A DNA stretch of 25,676 nt, taken from JAICYJ01 sp036263035 (GTDB lineage Bacteria > Actinomycetota > Thermoleophilia > Gaiellales > JAICJC01). Below, one piece after another: positions 14,990 to 22,656 of this stretch (the first letter of the stretch is position 1; every line of letters starts with the position of its first letter). The notes under the pieces are model-generated. The model saw nothing but the letters and a program-made list of their open reading frames with translations. It made no database searches and was not told the origin of the DNA. The position numbers and the translations under genes are program-made. The stretch lies in contig DATAHR010000251.1 in the NCBI GenBank assembly GCA_036263035.1, positions 1 to 25,676 on the forward strand, read 5' to 3'.

Positions 14990-15867
14990 ACCGGCACGGC
15001 CGGAGCGCGGCGCCTTGCCGCGGAGGCGATGTAGACGCCGGCCAGCACCAGCACCGTGCCCGGTACGAACGTGGCGGGCAGCGGGTCCCGAAGCAGCAGC
15101 CAGGACAGACCGGCGCCGAGGATCGGCTGTGCGTAGAGCGACGCGCCGACGACCGCCGCGGGCAGCCCGCTGAGCGCGCGGTTCCAGAGCATGTAGCCGA
15201 TCACGCTGTTCCCGACGCCGAGGTAGACGACCATCAGCGCGCTGCGCGGTCCTGCGCCGTTCAGCCCGTTGCCCGCGAGCAGCTCGAGCGCCATGGGCAG
15301 GAATCCCCACGCTGCGCCAAGCACGCTGATCACGGCGGTCAGCTCGAGCGGGCTGCAGAGCGCCAGATACGCCTTGCTGGAGACCGTGTACCACGAGAAG
15401 GCGAGCCCGGTGCCGAGCAGGAAGGCCACGCCGAGCAGGCTCGTGCCGTGCGACGTGCCGAGGCCGGCGACCAGCAGCGATCCGCAGAGGCCGACCGCGA
15501 GCCCGGCCGCCGTGCGCCCGCTGAAGTGCTCGCCGAGCAGCAGCGCCGCCCAGACGGCGATCAGCACCGGCTCGAGGCCGACGATGATCGCCGCGATCGC
15601 CGAGTTGGCGTGGTTGATCCCGTAGTAGATCAGCACCATCTGACCCCACAGGCCGATCGCGGAGACGGCCAGCAGCCGCAGCCGCTGCGGGTGGGTCAGC
15701 CGGCGCAGCACGGGCAGTGCGATGTGGGCGAGCAGTCCGCCGGCGATGAGGAACCGCAGCCCCGTCAGCGTGAACGGGCCGATCGTGCGCAGGGCCACCT
15801 CGCTCGCCGGGAAGGAGCCCGCCAGGATGCAGTTGGCTGCAGCCAGCGCGGCGAGCGGGTGCCGCAC
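14986..15867 (-). CDS. EamA/DMT family transporter
   Basis: A drug/metabolite transporter of the EamA family that exports amino acids, metabolites or drugs; the substrate is not predictable. The 293 residues form two EamA repeats (about 5-135 and 145-285) with roughly ten hydrophobic helices. Family signatures include GLRFLIAGGLL and NHANSAIAAIIVGLEPVLIAVWAALLLGE in the first half. The second half ends PILGAGLSWLLLRDPLP. The start is GTG 15867, 16 bp after the LON-domain gene, so the two are probably cotranscribed. The stop overlaps the convergent GGT-family gene by 4 bp. Residues after about 283 (ARRRAPAVPV) form a basic cytoplasmic tail. Confidence 0.9.
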   Translation of the reverse strand: MRHPLAALAAANCILAGSFPASEVALRTIGPFTLTGLRFLIAGGLLAHIALPVLRRLTHPQRLRLLAVSAIGLWGQMVLIYYGINHANSAIAAIIVGLEPVLIAVWAALLLGEHFSGRTAAGLAVGLCGSLLVAGLGTSHGTSLLGVAFLLGTGLAFSWYTVSSKAYLALCSPLELTAVISVLGAAWGFLPMALELLAGNGLNGAGPRSALMVVYLGVGNSVIGYMLWNRALSGLPAAVVGASLYAQPILGAGLSWLLLRDPLPATFVPGTVLVLAGVYIASAARRRAPAVPV

Positions 15868-15883
15868 CGCCGCGGCGCGCGCC

Positions 15884-16501
15884 TCAGTCGCCGTGCGGCA
15901 CCTTGCCGTTGGTCTGCGCCCGCTCCCGGATCTCCTCGATCTGGGCGAGCGCCTGGAGGCCCCGCGCCAGCAGGTCGACGATCGCCATCAGCCGCTCGCT
16001 CTCGCTGCGCAGCTCGAGCACGCGCTGCTTCTCCGCGGCGGGGAAGTCGACCCTAGCCATGATCACGTAGCTGAGCGGCTGCGGGCCGGCTTGCAGGTCC
16101 TCCTCCGGGTCGCCGCCCCCCGCGGCGGCTATCTGCCGGTAGAGGTCGAGCACCGGCCCCGTCTCCTCGCCGGCGGAGAGGTCCTCCGCCGCCGGCTCGA
16201 CCAGCGCAGTCGTGTACTGGCGCCCGCGCGTGATCTCCTTCACCCGCAGCACCTCGGTTCCGGCGACGACGATGTTCATCCTGCCGTCCTCGAGCTGGTC
16301 GAGCACCTCCTCGACCCGGGCGGCGCAGCCGAGCTCGCGCGTGCCGTCCTCGTCGGTGTACAGCAGCAGGAAGTCGTCCTCCTGCTTCAGGCAGTCGCCG
16401 ATCAGGCGCTTGTAGCGATCCTCGAAGATGTGCAGGGGCATCCGCTCACCCGGCACGAGCACCGTGGGCAGCGCGAAGATGCCGATCTCTCGGGTGGCCA
16501 T
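15884..16501 (-). CDS. LON N-terminal (substrate-binding) domain protein
   Basis: A 205-residue stand-alone LON substrate-binding domain (PUA-like fold) without the AAA+ or protease domains of Lon. It matches the bacterial group often annotated peptidase S16, lon-like. Segments include IGIFALPTVLVPGERMPLHIFEDRYKRLI, RELGCAARVEEVLDQLEDGRMNIVVAGTEVLRV and a C-terminal helical part KQRVLELRSESERLMAIVDLLARGL. Without ATPase or catalytic Ser/Lys residues it cannot degrade proteins alone. It may bind or deliver substrates, but its role is unknown. ATG 16501 lacks a Shine-Dalgarno. A TACAGT -10 sits 10 nt upstream, so the leader must be very short. It is divergent from a secreted protein gene. Confidence 0.9.
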   Translation of the reverse strand: MATREIGIFALPTVLVPGERMPLHIFEDRYKRLIGDCLKQEDDFLLLYTDEDGTRELGCAARVEEVLDQLEDGRMNIVVAGTEVLRVKEITRGRQYTTALVEPAAEDLSAGEETGPVLDLYRQIAAAGGGDPEEDLQAGPQPLSYVIMARVDFPAAEKQRVLELRSESERLMAIVDLLARGLQALAQIEEIRERAQTNGKVPHGD

Positions 16502-16511
16502 GGAGGCTATT

Positions 16512-16558
16512 ACTGTACCCGCCTCCGATTCGACCATCCGGCCGAGCGCCCGTACAAT
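16512..16558. promoter_or_regulatory. Divergent promoters between LON-domain and secreted-protein genes
   Basis: Minus strand: TACAGT (16517-16512) lies 10 nt before ATG 16501. Plus strand: TACAAT (16553-16558) has TTCGAC (16529-16534) 18 bp upstream as a weak -35, and lies 18 nt before ATG 16577. No Shine-Dalgarno is evident for either gene. Confidence 0.4.
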
Positions 16559-16576
16559 TGCGCGGCTCCCCGACTG

Positions 16577-17521
16577 ATGACGAAACGGCTGATCATTCTC
16601 ACTGCCGTCGCCGCGGCGGCATGGCTCGCGACGGCGGCGCCCGCCTCTGCGGCGAGCTACCTGACGGTTGCGCTGGGCAGGGGCCAGTGGGCCTCGGCAA
16701 CCAGCCAGAAGACGTGCTCGGTGCAGCAGAACACCGTCACGCTGCCCGGCGTCGCCCAGGCGCTCGCCGCCCGCGGCATCAAGCCGACCGTCACGGTGCA
16801 GCTGCAGTTCACCCAGGAGACGACGCGCCACTGCGTCGGCCAGATCATGTACGCCAGCTGGAGCGATCTGCAGTCGCTGCACTCGACGTACGGCTGGGAG
16901 GCGGTCAGCGCAGGCGACACCACCGCCGACTACACGACGCTGAGCGATGCTGACGTGCAAAGCCACGCCTGCGGCACCCTGGCGGCCTTTCAGGCGCACG
17001 GCTTCACGCGGGCGTGGGGGATGTTCGCCTTCCCCAACAGCAAGTCGGATGCCCGCACGCAGGCGATCATCGACTCCTGCTTCTCGTTCTTCCGCGGCTA
17101 CAGCAACACGAAGACGAACACGCTCCCGATCGCGGCGCCGTACCGTGCCCGCACCTATTCGCTCACCGGCGGCCGCTGCAACGACCCGGCCAGCCCCTGC
17201 TCGACGATGCCGCTGCCGACGACGTACGTGTACCTCGATCCGCAGCAGGCGATCTCGCTGATCAACGCCACCCCGGCGACCGGCTGGGCGATCTTCCAGG
17301 GCTACCGCTTCGTCACCGGCACGACGCCCAACTGGGACTGCTCCTCGAGCGACTGGCACGACCACTGGACGCATCTGCAGGAGGAGTACTGCTGGGGCGA
17401 CTACCTGCACATCCTCGACAGCCTCCGCTCCGGGTTCACCTACATCGACCCGGCCGGCGTCGGGATCCTGCAGGGACGCAGCTTCGCGCCGGCGCCGGCG
17501 CAGCCGGCACTGCACCGCTGA
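16577..17521 (+). CDS. Secreted, cysteine-rich polysaccharide-deacetylase-fold protein, probably inactive
   Basis: A 314-residue exported protein with a clear signal peptide (about 1-27, ending APASAAS) and eight cysteines in the mature part (47, 86, 132, 168, 201, 208, 255, 272), suggesting disulfides. The pattern GWEAVSAGDTTADY, then LSDADVQSHACGTLAAFQAHGF, then MFAFPNSK resembles NodB/polysaccharide deacetylase topology, in which a zinc HxxxH motif precedes a FAYPxG strand. Here the metal histidines are replaced by G-D-T-T-A, so deacetylase activity is doubtful. The end, HILDSLRSGFTYIDP, also fits that fold. It may be a carbohydrate-binding or structural derivative. The fold call is by eye and tentative. 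A hairpin spans its stop codon. Confidence 0.75.
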   Translation: MTKRLIILTAVAAAAWLATAAPASAASYLTVALGRGQWASATSQKTCSVQQNTVTLPGVAQALAARGIKPTVTVQLQFTQETTRHCVGQIMYASWSDLQSLHSTYGWEAVSAGDTTADYTTLSDADVQSHACGTLAAFQAHGFTRAWGMFAFPNSKSDARTQAIIDSCFSFFRGYSNTKTNTLPIAAPYRARTYSLTGGRCNDPASPCSTMPLPTTYVYLDPQQAISLINATPATGWAIFQGYRFVTGTTPNWDCSSSDWHDHWTHLQEEYCWGDYLHILDSLRSGFTYIDPAGVGILQGRSFAPAPAQPALHR

Positions 17522-17534
17522 GCGTCCGGTGCAG
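17510..17534 (+). terminator. Hairpin spanning the stop of the secreted-protein gene
   Basis: CTGCACCG (17510-17517) and CGGTGCAG (17527-17534) form a perfect 8-bp stem with a 9-nt loop containing the TGA stop. No T-run follows, so it is at best a weak terminator or an mRNA 3' stabiliser. It covers an upstream GTG (17529) of the next frame, which argues against that start for the aminotransferase. Confidence 0.35.
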
Positions 17535-17557
17535 CGGGCGACGGCGCGCCGCATTGG

Positions 17558-17563
17558 TACCCT
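17558..17563 (+). promoter_or_regulatory. -10 element of the aminotransferase gene
   Basis: TACCCT lies exactly 7 nt (GCGCCGC) before GTG 17571, with no Shine-Dalgarno between. The layout predicts a leaderless transcript for the aminotransferase-meaB operon. No -35 is apparent. Confidence 0.45.
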
Positions 17564-17570
17564 GCGCCGC

Positions 17571-18653
17571 GTGCAGCCCCGCCCCGAGATCGCCGACCTG
17601 AGGGCCTACGCTCCCGGCAAGCCGGCGTCGGAGCTGCGCCGTGAGCTGGGGCTCGACCAGGTCGTCAAGCTGGCCTCGAACGAGGGGCCGTTCGGCCCGT
17701 TTCCGGCCGCGCTCGAGGCGCTTGAGGCGGCGCTGCCGGAGCTCAACCGCTATCCCGAGCGGGCGCTGGAGCTGACGGAGCGGCTCGCCGAGCGGCACGG
17801 GCTGACGGCCGACCGGGTTGCGCCCGGGAACGGCGCCGACGCGGTGATCGCGAACCTCGCGCTCGCCTTCCTGGAGCCCGGCGACGAGGTGGTGATGGGC
17901 TGGCCGTCCTTCGTGAGCTACCACCTCAGCACGGTGAAGATGGGCGCCATCCCGATACATGTCCCGCTCCGGAACGGCAGCTACGACCTCGAGGCAATGG
18001 CCGAGCGCATCGGCCCGGCAACGCGGCTGGTCTACGTCTGCAGCCCGAACAATCCGACCGGCGGCATCGTCGACGGCGCGGCTCTGGCCGCGTTCCTCCG
18101 GCGCGTGCCGGAGCAGGTGCTGGTCGTGATCGATTCCGCCTACCACGAGTACGTCGCCGATCCCGGGCACGTGGATGCGGTGGTCGCGTTTGGCGACCGC
18201 CCGAACGTTGTCGTGCTGCGCACGTTCTCGAAGATGTTCGGGCTCGCCGGCCTGCGCGTCGGCTATGGCGTTGCCGCGCCGGACGTGGTGGAGAGCCTGG
18301 GCAAGGTGCGCGGCCCGTTCGACGTCTCGGAGCTCGCCAACGCTGCCGCCGTCGCCAGCCTCGGCGACACCGCCGAGTGCGAGCGCCGGCGGGAACTGAA
18401 CCGGGCCGAGCGCGAACGGCTGACCGCAGCCCTGGAGGGGCGGGGGCTGTCCGTGTATCCGGCCGCCGCCAACTTCGTCTGCATCGAGGTGGGCGACGGC
18501 GCAGCGCTGGCGGCGCGGCTGGAGCGCGAGGGCGTGATCGTCCGGCCACTCGCGCCGTTCGGCGCGCCATCGTGCATCCGCGTCACCGTCGGCCTGCCCG
18601 AGCACGACGACGCCTTCCTGGCCGCCCTCGATCGCTGCCTACAGCCGGCATGA
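17571..18653 (+). CDS. hisC: Histidinol-phosphate aminotransferase-like PLP enzyme
   Basis: A fold-type I aminotransferase of the HisC group, normally converting histidinol phosphate and 2-oxoglutarate to imidazole-acetol phosphate and glutamate in reverse of synthesis notation. The 360 residues show LASNEGPFGP, NRYPER, APGNGADAVI, CSPNNPTGG, the PLP aspartate and tyrosine in DSAYHEY (D188, Y191), the Schiff-base lysine in RTFSKMFGLAGLRVGY (K221) and the arginine of CIRVTVG. The frame extends to GTG 17529, but GTG 17571 starts at the family boundary and has a TACCCT -10 7 nt upstream. No other his genes are nearby, so an aromatic-amino-acid aminotransferase role is possible. It overlaps meaB by ATGA. 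Confidence 0.9.
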   Translation: MQPRPEIADLRAYAPGKPASELRRELGLDQVVKLASNEGPFGPFPAALEALEAALPELNRYPERALELTERLAERHGLTADRVAPGNGADAVIANLALAFLEPGDEVVMGWPSFVSYHLSTVKMGAIPIHVPLRNGSYDLEAMAERIGPATRLVYVCSPNNPTGGIVDGAALAAFLRRVPEQVLVVIDSAYHEYVADPGHVDAVVAFGDRPNVVVLRTFSKMFGLAGLRVGYGVAAPDVVESLGKVRGPFDVSELANAAAVASLGDTAECERRRELNRAERERLTAALEGRGLSVYPAAANFVCIEVGDGAALAARLEREGVIVRPLAPFGAPSCIRVTVGLPEHDDAFLAALDRCLQPA

Positions 18654-19612
18654 GCCGCCGCGCCGTCGACCTGCCGTCCCTGCGCGACGGGGTTCTCGCC
18701 GGCGAGAAGCGCGCCGTCGCGCGTGCGATCACCCTCGTCGAGAACCGCGATGCCGAGGCCTATCAGCTCGTCTCCGAGCTCTACCCGCACACCGGCCGGG
18801 CGATCGTCGCCGGCTTCACCGGGCCGCCCGGCGTCGGCAAGTCGAGCCTGCTCTCGGCGCTCGTGACGCTGCTCCGCCGTGAGGAGCAGACGGTCGGCGT
18901 GGTGTCAGTCGATCCATCCAGCCCGTTCTCGCAGGGCGCCGTGCTCGGTGACCGGATCCGGCTCTCGGAGCACTTCCTGGATCCGGGCGTGTTCATCCGG
19001 TCGATGTCGACCAGGGGCCACCTCGGCGGGATCTCGGAGGCCACGCTCCAGGCGCTGCTCGTGCTCGACGCGTCGGGCAAACAGGTGCTGCTGCTCGAGA
19101 CCGTGGGGGTGGGGCAGAGCGAGGTGGACGTGGCGACGAGCGCCGACACGGTCGTGCTGGTTTTGATGCCGGGGTCGGGCGATTCGGTGCAGGCGCTCAA
19201 GGCGGGCGTGATGGAGATCCCGGACGTGATCGTCATCAACAAGTCGGATCACCCGGCGGCACGGACGATGCGCAGCGAGATCCGCTCGATCCTGTCGCTC
19301 GACCGCGGGCGCGAGTGGAAGGTGCCGATCGTTGAGACCGAGGCCATCCGCGGCGAGGGCGTCGCCGATCTCTGGCAGGCGGTGCTCGACCACCGGGCCT
19401 TCCTCGAGCGCGACGACGGCCTCGCGCAGCGGCGCCGGCGGAGCATCGAGCACGAGGTGGTCGCCGTGGCGGTCGCGCAGGCGCGGCGGCGGCTCAGCGA
19501 GGCGGTCGCCGACGACCCCGAGGTGCAGGCGATCCTCGACCGGGTGCACGCCCGGGAGCTCGATCCGCTCACGGCCACGCGGGAGATCGCCGAGCGCGTG
19601 CTGCGCCGCTAG
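18650..19612 (+). CDS. meaB: MeaB, methylmalonyl-CoA mutase-associated GTPase
   Basis: A G3E-family GTPase chaperone that protects methylmalonyl-CoA (or related) mutase and gates B12 cofactor loading. The 320 residues carry Walker A GPPGVGKSS (58-66), switch-type VDPSSPFSQGAVLGDRIRL, the ETVGVGQSE Walker B/switch II region (149-157) and base-recognition NKSD (196-199). A C-terminal helical dimerisation arm begins near residue 265. The real start is ATG 18650, overlapping the aminotransferase TGA. The mutase itself is not in the window. Together with two acyl-CoA dehydrogenases and a threonine dehydratase, it suggests propionyl-CoA or branched-chain amino-acid catabolism (inference). The stop overlaps the convergent pyrophosphatase gene by 4 bp. 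Confidence 0.94.
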   Translation: MSRRAVDLPSLRDGVLAGEKRAVARAITLVENRDAEAYQLVSELYPHTGRAIVAGFTGPPGVGKSSLLSALVTLLRREEQTVGVVSVDPSSPFSQGAVLGDRIRLSEHFLDPGVFIRSMSTRGHLGGISEATLQALLVLDASGKQVLLLETVGVGQSEVDVATSADTVVLVLMPGSGDSVQALKAGVMEIPDVIVINKSDHPAARTMRSEIRSILSLDRGREWKVPIVETEAIRGEGVADLWQAVLDHRAFLERDDGLAQRRRRSIEHEVVAVAVAQARRRLSEAVADDPEVQAILDRVHARELDPLTATREIAERVLRR

Positions 19613-20109
19613 GGCGCCGCGAACGCGGCGCGGCCCTCGGCGATGATCTGGTCGGCGTAGTCACGGCCGTGCCAGCCGCCGACCGTCACCTCGGCGCCGT
19701 GCTCGAGGTCCTTGTACACGTCGAAGAAGTGCGCGATCTCGTCGAGCAGGGAGTCGCGTATGTCGGTGATGTCGTGCATGTGGCTCCACTTCGGATCCTG
19801 AAACGGCACGCACAACACCTTGTCGTCCTCGCCCTTCTCGTCACGCATCTCGAACACGCCGATCGGCTCGACGGGGATGACGCAGCCGGGGAAGGTCGGC
19901 TCGGCGACGAGGATGACGGCATCCACCGGGTCACCGTCCCGTCCCAGCGTGTCGATCAGGAAGCCGTAGTCGGCCGGGTAGACGACGCTCGTCCACAGCG
20001 TGCGGTCGAGCACGACGTGTCCAAGCTGCGGGTCGTACTCGTACTTGTTGCGGCTGCCCTTCGGAATCTCCACGAAGGCGTACAGCGGCTGCTCGCCGTC
20101 GGTTGTCAC
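19609..20109 (-). CDS. ppa: Inorganic pyrophosphatase (family I)
   Basis: A soluble magnesium-dependent hydrolase splitting pyrophosphate to two phosphates and pulling biosynthetic reactions forward. The 166 residues are the normal bacterial family I length. Signature residues lie in IPKGSRNKYEYD, YPADYGFL, the DGDPVDAVIL metal-binding aspartates, and KWSHMHDITDI. The C-terminal helix is HFFDVYKDLE. The start is GTG 20109, 9 nt after the iron-permease TAA. No Shine-Dalgarno is visible; TAAGCT (20121-20116), 6 nt before the GTG, could be an internal -10, although it includes the upstream stop. The 3' end overlaps meaB tail to tail. Confidence 0.95.
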   Translation of the reverse strand: MTTDGEQPLYAFVEIPKGSRNKYEYDPQLGHVVLDRTLWTSVVYPADYGFLIDTLGRDGDPVDAVILVAEPTFPGCVIPVEPIGVFEMRDEKGEDDKVLCVPFQDPKWSHMHDITDIRDSLLDEIAHFFDVYKDLEHGAEVTVGGWHGRDYADQIIAEGRAAFAAP

Positions 20110-20118
20110 TCGACGAGC

Positions 20119-20844
20119 TTACTCGCCGAGCGCCCGGGCCAGCGCGGCCGGAGGCCGCAGATAGGCCCAGACCGTGCCGATCACGTAGAGCAGCGCCACC
20201 ACGTAGGCGCCTTCCTCGAGCGCCTCGTTGCCGGCCAGCTCGCCCAGCTCGTGCATCGCGCCTGCGATCAGGTACGCGGCGAACGCGAGGACGAGCACGC
20301 TGGTGACCTTGAAGAAGGTGCCCAGGTTCAGGTGCGCCGCGCCCCTGTAGACCAGCACGCCGAGGACGACGGCGATGGCCAGCCCGATCGCGCCTCCTGC
20401 GAGCGTGGCCGCCGGAGAGGCGGTGCCGGTCGCGGCATACATAAAGAGCGAGGTCTCGATGCCCTCGCGGCCGACCGAGACGAAGGCCAGCCAGAACAGC
20501 GCGCCGCCGCCCATCACCAGCGCGTCTGACACGCGCTGCCGCAGCGCACCGCCGAGCCCGCGGGCCTGGCGCTGCATCCAGAAGATCATCCAGGTGAGGA
20601 CGCCGGCCGCGAGCAGCATGGCGGTCGCCTCGTAGAGCGCCTCGCTGTTGCCCTTCAGCTCCCCGCCGGCGGCGAAGATGACGCCGCCCATCGCGGCGCT
20701 CGCGAGCGCCGCCGCCCCGACCCCGGCCCACACGTGCCGGGCCCGATTGGACGCTCCGGTCTGGCGCAGATAGGCCAGCACGATCCCGACGATCAGCGCG
20801 GCCTCGAAGCCCTCGCGAAGCGTGATGAAGAGCGATCCGAGCAC
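20119..20844 (-). CDS. FTR1/EfeU-family iron permease
   Basis: A polytopic membrane permease for high-affinity iron uptake. The 241 residues form about seven hydrophobic helices. The two family iron-binding motifs are present: REGFE (R10-E14) in the first helix and REGIE (R126-E130) in the fourth. EfeU normally works with periplasmic EfeO and the peroxidase EfeB, but neither is beside it, so it is either a lone permease or uses partners elsewhere. The C-terminus ends shortly after helix 7 (RPPAALARALGE). The start is GTG 20844, 8 nt after a TACCCT -10 embedded in a 14-bp palindrome that could bind an iron-responsive regulator. Confidence 0.92.
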   Translation of the reverse strand: MLGSLFITLREGFEAALIVGIVLAYLRQTGASNRARHVWAGVGAAALASAAMGGVIFAAGGELKGNSEALYEATAMLLAAGVLTWMIFWMQRQARGLGGALRQRVSDALVMGGGALFWLAFVSVGREGIETSLFMYAATGTASPAATLAGGAIGLAIAVVLGVLVYRGAAHLNLGTFFKVTSVLVLAFAAYLIAGAMHELGELAGNEALEEGAYVVALLYVIGTVWAYLRPPAALARALGE

Positions 20845-20850
20845 GGAGGG

Positions 20851-20864
20851 TTAGGGTACCCTAA
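20851..20864. promoter_or_regulatory. 14-bp palindrome with overlapping divergent -10s (iron permease / threonine dehydratase)
   Basis: TTAGGGTACCCTAA is a perfect palindrome between the starts at 20844 (minus) and 20890 (plus). TACCCT occurs on both strands within it (minus 20858-20853, 8 nt before GTG; plus 20857-20862, 27 nt before ATG). The TTAGG and CCTAA arms recall half-sites of DtxR/IdeR iron regulators, but the 4-bp spacing is not the canonical 19-bp box. It is a candidate operator, a bidirectional promoter, or both. Confidence 0.5.
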
Positions 20865-20889
20865 GCCCTGCGAACCGCGCAAACGGGAT

Positions 20890-22107
20890 ATGTTCCGCGC
20901 TCCCGTGATCCCGGTCGAGGACATCCGAGCAGCCGCAGAGAACCTGCGCGGAGTGGCGCATCGTACCCCGCTGCACCGCTCACAGACGTTCTCGGAGTGG
21001 GCCGGCTACGACGTGTTCCTGAAGTACGAGAACCAGCAGCGCACCGGCTCGTTCAAGATCCGTGGCGCGTACACGAAGCTGCAGTCGCTGACGCCCGAGC
21101 AGAAGGCCGCCGGCGTGATCGCGCCGTCCGCCGGCAACCACGCGCAGGCGGTCGCCTTCGCGGCTCGCCTTGCCGGCGTGCCGGCGACCGTGTTCATGCC
21201 CGGCGCCGCGTCGCTCGCGAAGGTCGGTGCCACCGAGGGCTACGGCGCGCGGGTCCAGCTTGCCGGCTCCAGCGTCGACGACGCGGTCGCGGCCGCCCAG
21301 GCCGCGGCAGCGCGAAACGGCGCGACGCTGGTGCACCCGTTCGACGACCCGGCGGTGATCACCGGCCAGGGCACCCTCGGGCTCGAGATCCTCGAGGACA
21401 TGCCGGACGTTGACACCGTGGTCGTGCCGCTGGGCGGCGGCGGGCTGCTGTCGGGCATCGCCAGCGCGATCAAAGGCCAGCATCCGCAGGTGCGCGTGGT
21501 CGGCGTTCAGGCGGCCGGCTGCGCGCCGTATGTCAGCTCGCTGGAGAAGGGTGAGATCGAGCCGGTGCACCAGACGACGACGATCGCGGACGGCATCGCG
21601 GTGAAGCGGCCTGGCGAGCTGACGTTCTCAATGATCCGCGAGCTCGTGGACGACGTGGTCACGGTCACGGACGCGGAGATCGGACAGGCGATCGTTCACC
21701 TCCTGGAACGGTCGAAGGCGGTGGTGGAGGGCGCCGGGGCGGTTGCGCTGGCGGCGGTGCTCGCGGGCAGGGTGACCGGGCGCAGGGTGGCCGCGGTGCT
21801 GTCCGGCGGCAACGTGGACACGCCGCTGCTGATGCAGGTGATCAGGTTCGGTCTGACCAACCAGGGGCGCTACCTGGTGATCCGCACCCGGCTGATCGAC
21901 CGGCCGGGTCAGCTGATGGAGCTGCTGAAGGTGATCGCGGACGCCCACGTGAACATCCTCGTCGTCTCCCATCACCGGGAGAGCGTCGAGGTGGCTGTTG
22001 CCGAGACGGGCATCGAGCTGATCCTGGAAACCCGGGACGAGGCGCACGCCGAGCAGATCGTTGCGCTCGTACGCAGCAACGGGTATCCGGTCACGCGCAT
22101 GCGCTGA
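20890..22107 (+). CDS. ilvA: Threonine ammonia-lyase with C-terminal ACT domain
   Basis: A PLP enzyme converting threonine (or serine) to 2-oxobutyrate (or pyruvate) and ammonia. The 405 residues hold the fold-type II catalytic domain: ENQQRTGSFKIRGA with PLP lysine K56, SAGNHAQ (80-86), the phosphate loop VVPLGGGGLLSG, and the serine-binding end AVLSGGNVD. A single ACT-like regulatory domain follows (about 325-405, RTRLIDRPGQLMELLKVIADAHVNIL). This layout matches the shorter threonine dehydratases rather than the two-ACT E. coli IlvA. The frame is open to 20734, but ATG 20890 is the family start. Oxobutyrate breakdown gives propionyl-CoA, which would link it to meaB nearby. Confidence 0.94.
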   Translation: MFRAPVIPVEDIRAAAENLRGVAHRTPLHRSQTFSEWAGYDVFLKYENQQRTGSFKIRGAYTKLQSLTPEQKAAGVIAPSAGNHAQAVAFAARLAGVPATVFMPGAASLAKVGATEGYGARVQLAGSSVDDAVAAAQAAAARNGATLVHPFDDPAVITGQGTLGLEILEDMPDVDTVVVPLGGGGLLSGIASAIKGQHPQVRVVGVQAAGCAPYVSSLEKGEIEPVHQTTTIADGIAVKRPGELTFSMIRELVDDVVTVTDAEIGQAIVHLLERSKAVVEGAGAVALAAVLAGRVTGRRVAAVLSGGNVDTPLLMQVIRFGLTNQGRYLVIRTRLIDRPGQLMELLKVIADAHVNILVVSHHRESVEVAVAETGIELILETRDEAHAEQIVALVRSNGYPVTRMR

Positions 22108-22122
22108 GCACATGAGTCCGCG

Positions 22123-22656
22123 CTAGTGCCCGATCGCCCGCACCTTGCGGGCCAGGGCACGCCGGTACGCGGCCCGAACAGTGCCTTCGGCCACGCCCAG
22201 CGCGACGCCTGCCAGCGCGGCCGTGAAGTGGTCGATGGCCACACCCACCCCGAGCATCGCGACGGCGGCTCCGGTCAGCACGAGCTGGCCGGTCGTGGTC
22301 ACCTCGCGCGGCTCGATCTGCTCCACCTGCTGCAGCACCTCGCCGTAGGTCGCGTCCTTGTGCAGGCCGAGCAGCCGTCGCACCCCGTCGCGGTTGGCGC
22401 GGCGCAGCTGCCGCATGCGGATCAGGTAAAAGCCGCCGTAGGCAACGGCGATGATTGCCGCGCCGGGCCACGACCGGTGCTGCAGGTATCGCGCGACCAG
22501 CGCGAGGGCCGGGGCGGCGCAGCCGAGGATGATCCCGAAGTCCTCCGCGTTTCGCCGCCACGCGCCATAGGGGAGGAGGCGCGCGATGATCGTCCCCAGG
22601 AGAACCCCGAACGCGAGCACCGCCCCGCCGATCTGCACCGACTGGGCTGCGGTCAC
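22123..22656 (-). CDS. Small integral membrane protein of unknown function
   Basis: No family is recognised. The 177-residue product starts with GTG 22656, overlapping the acyl-CoA dehydrogenase TGA by GTGA, so it is the last gene of a coupled three-gene operon. Hydrophobic segments lie at about 9-30, 43-60, 68-84 and 125-160. Between them is a soluble part with RRANRDGVRRLLGLHKDATYGEVLQQVEQIEPREV. The C-terminus is basic (RAAYRRALARKVRAIGH). The longer frame upstream is antisense or out-of-frame to the dehydrogenase and is not preferred. The gene converges on the threonine dehydratase with a 15-bp gap and no visible terminator. Confidence 0.7.
   Translation of the reverse strand: MTAAQSVQIGGAVLAFGVLLGTIIARLLPYGAWRRNAEDFGIILGCAAPALALVARYLQHRSWPGAAIIAVAYGGFYLIRMRQLRRANRDGVRRLLGLHKDATYGEVLQQVEQIEPREVTTTGQLVLTGAAVAMLGVGVAIDHFTAALAGVALGVAEGTVRAAYRRALARKVRAIGH

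Noticed and set aside
13604..15649. 681-codon minus-strand frame opposite the GGT-family gene
   Set aside because: Arg/Ala/Gly-rich low-complexity translation antisense to a gene with clear motifs; a typical shadow in GC-rich DNA.
15884..17554. 556-codon minus-strand frame joining the LON-domain protein to an upstream extension
   Set aside because: The extension is antisense to the secreted protein with a clear signal peptide. ATG 16501 begins exactly at the LON domain.
20851..20864. Calling the palindrome a canonical DtxR/IdeR box
   Set aside because: Half-site spacing does not fit the 19-bp consensus; kept only as a DtxR-like candidate.
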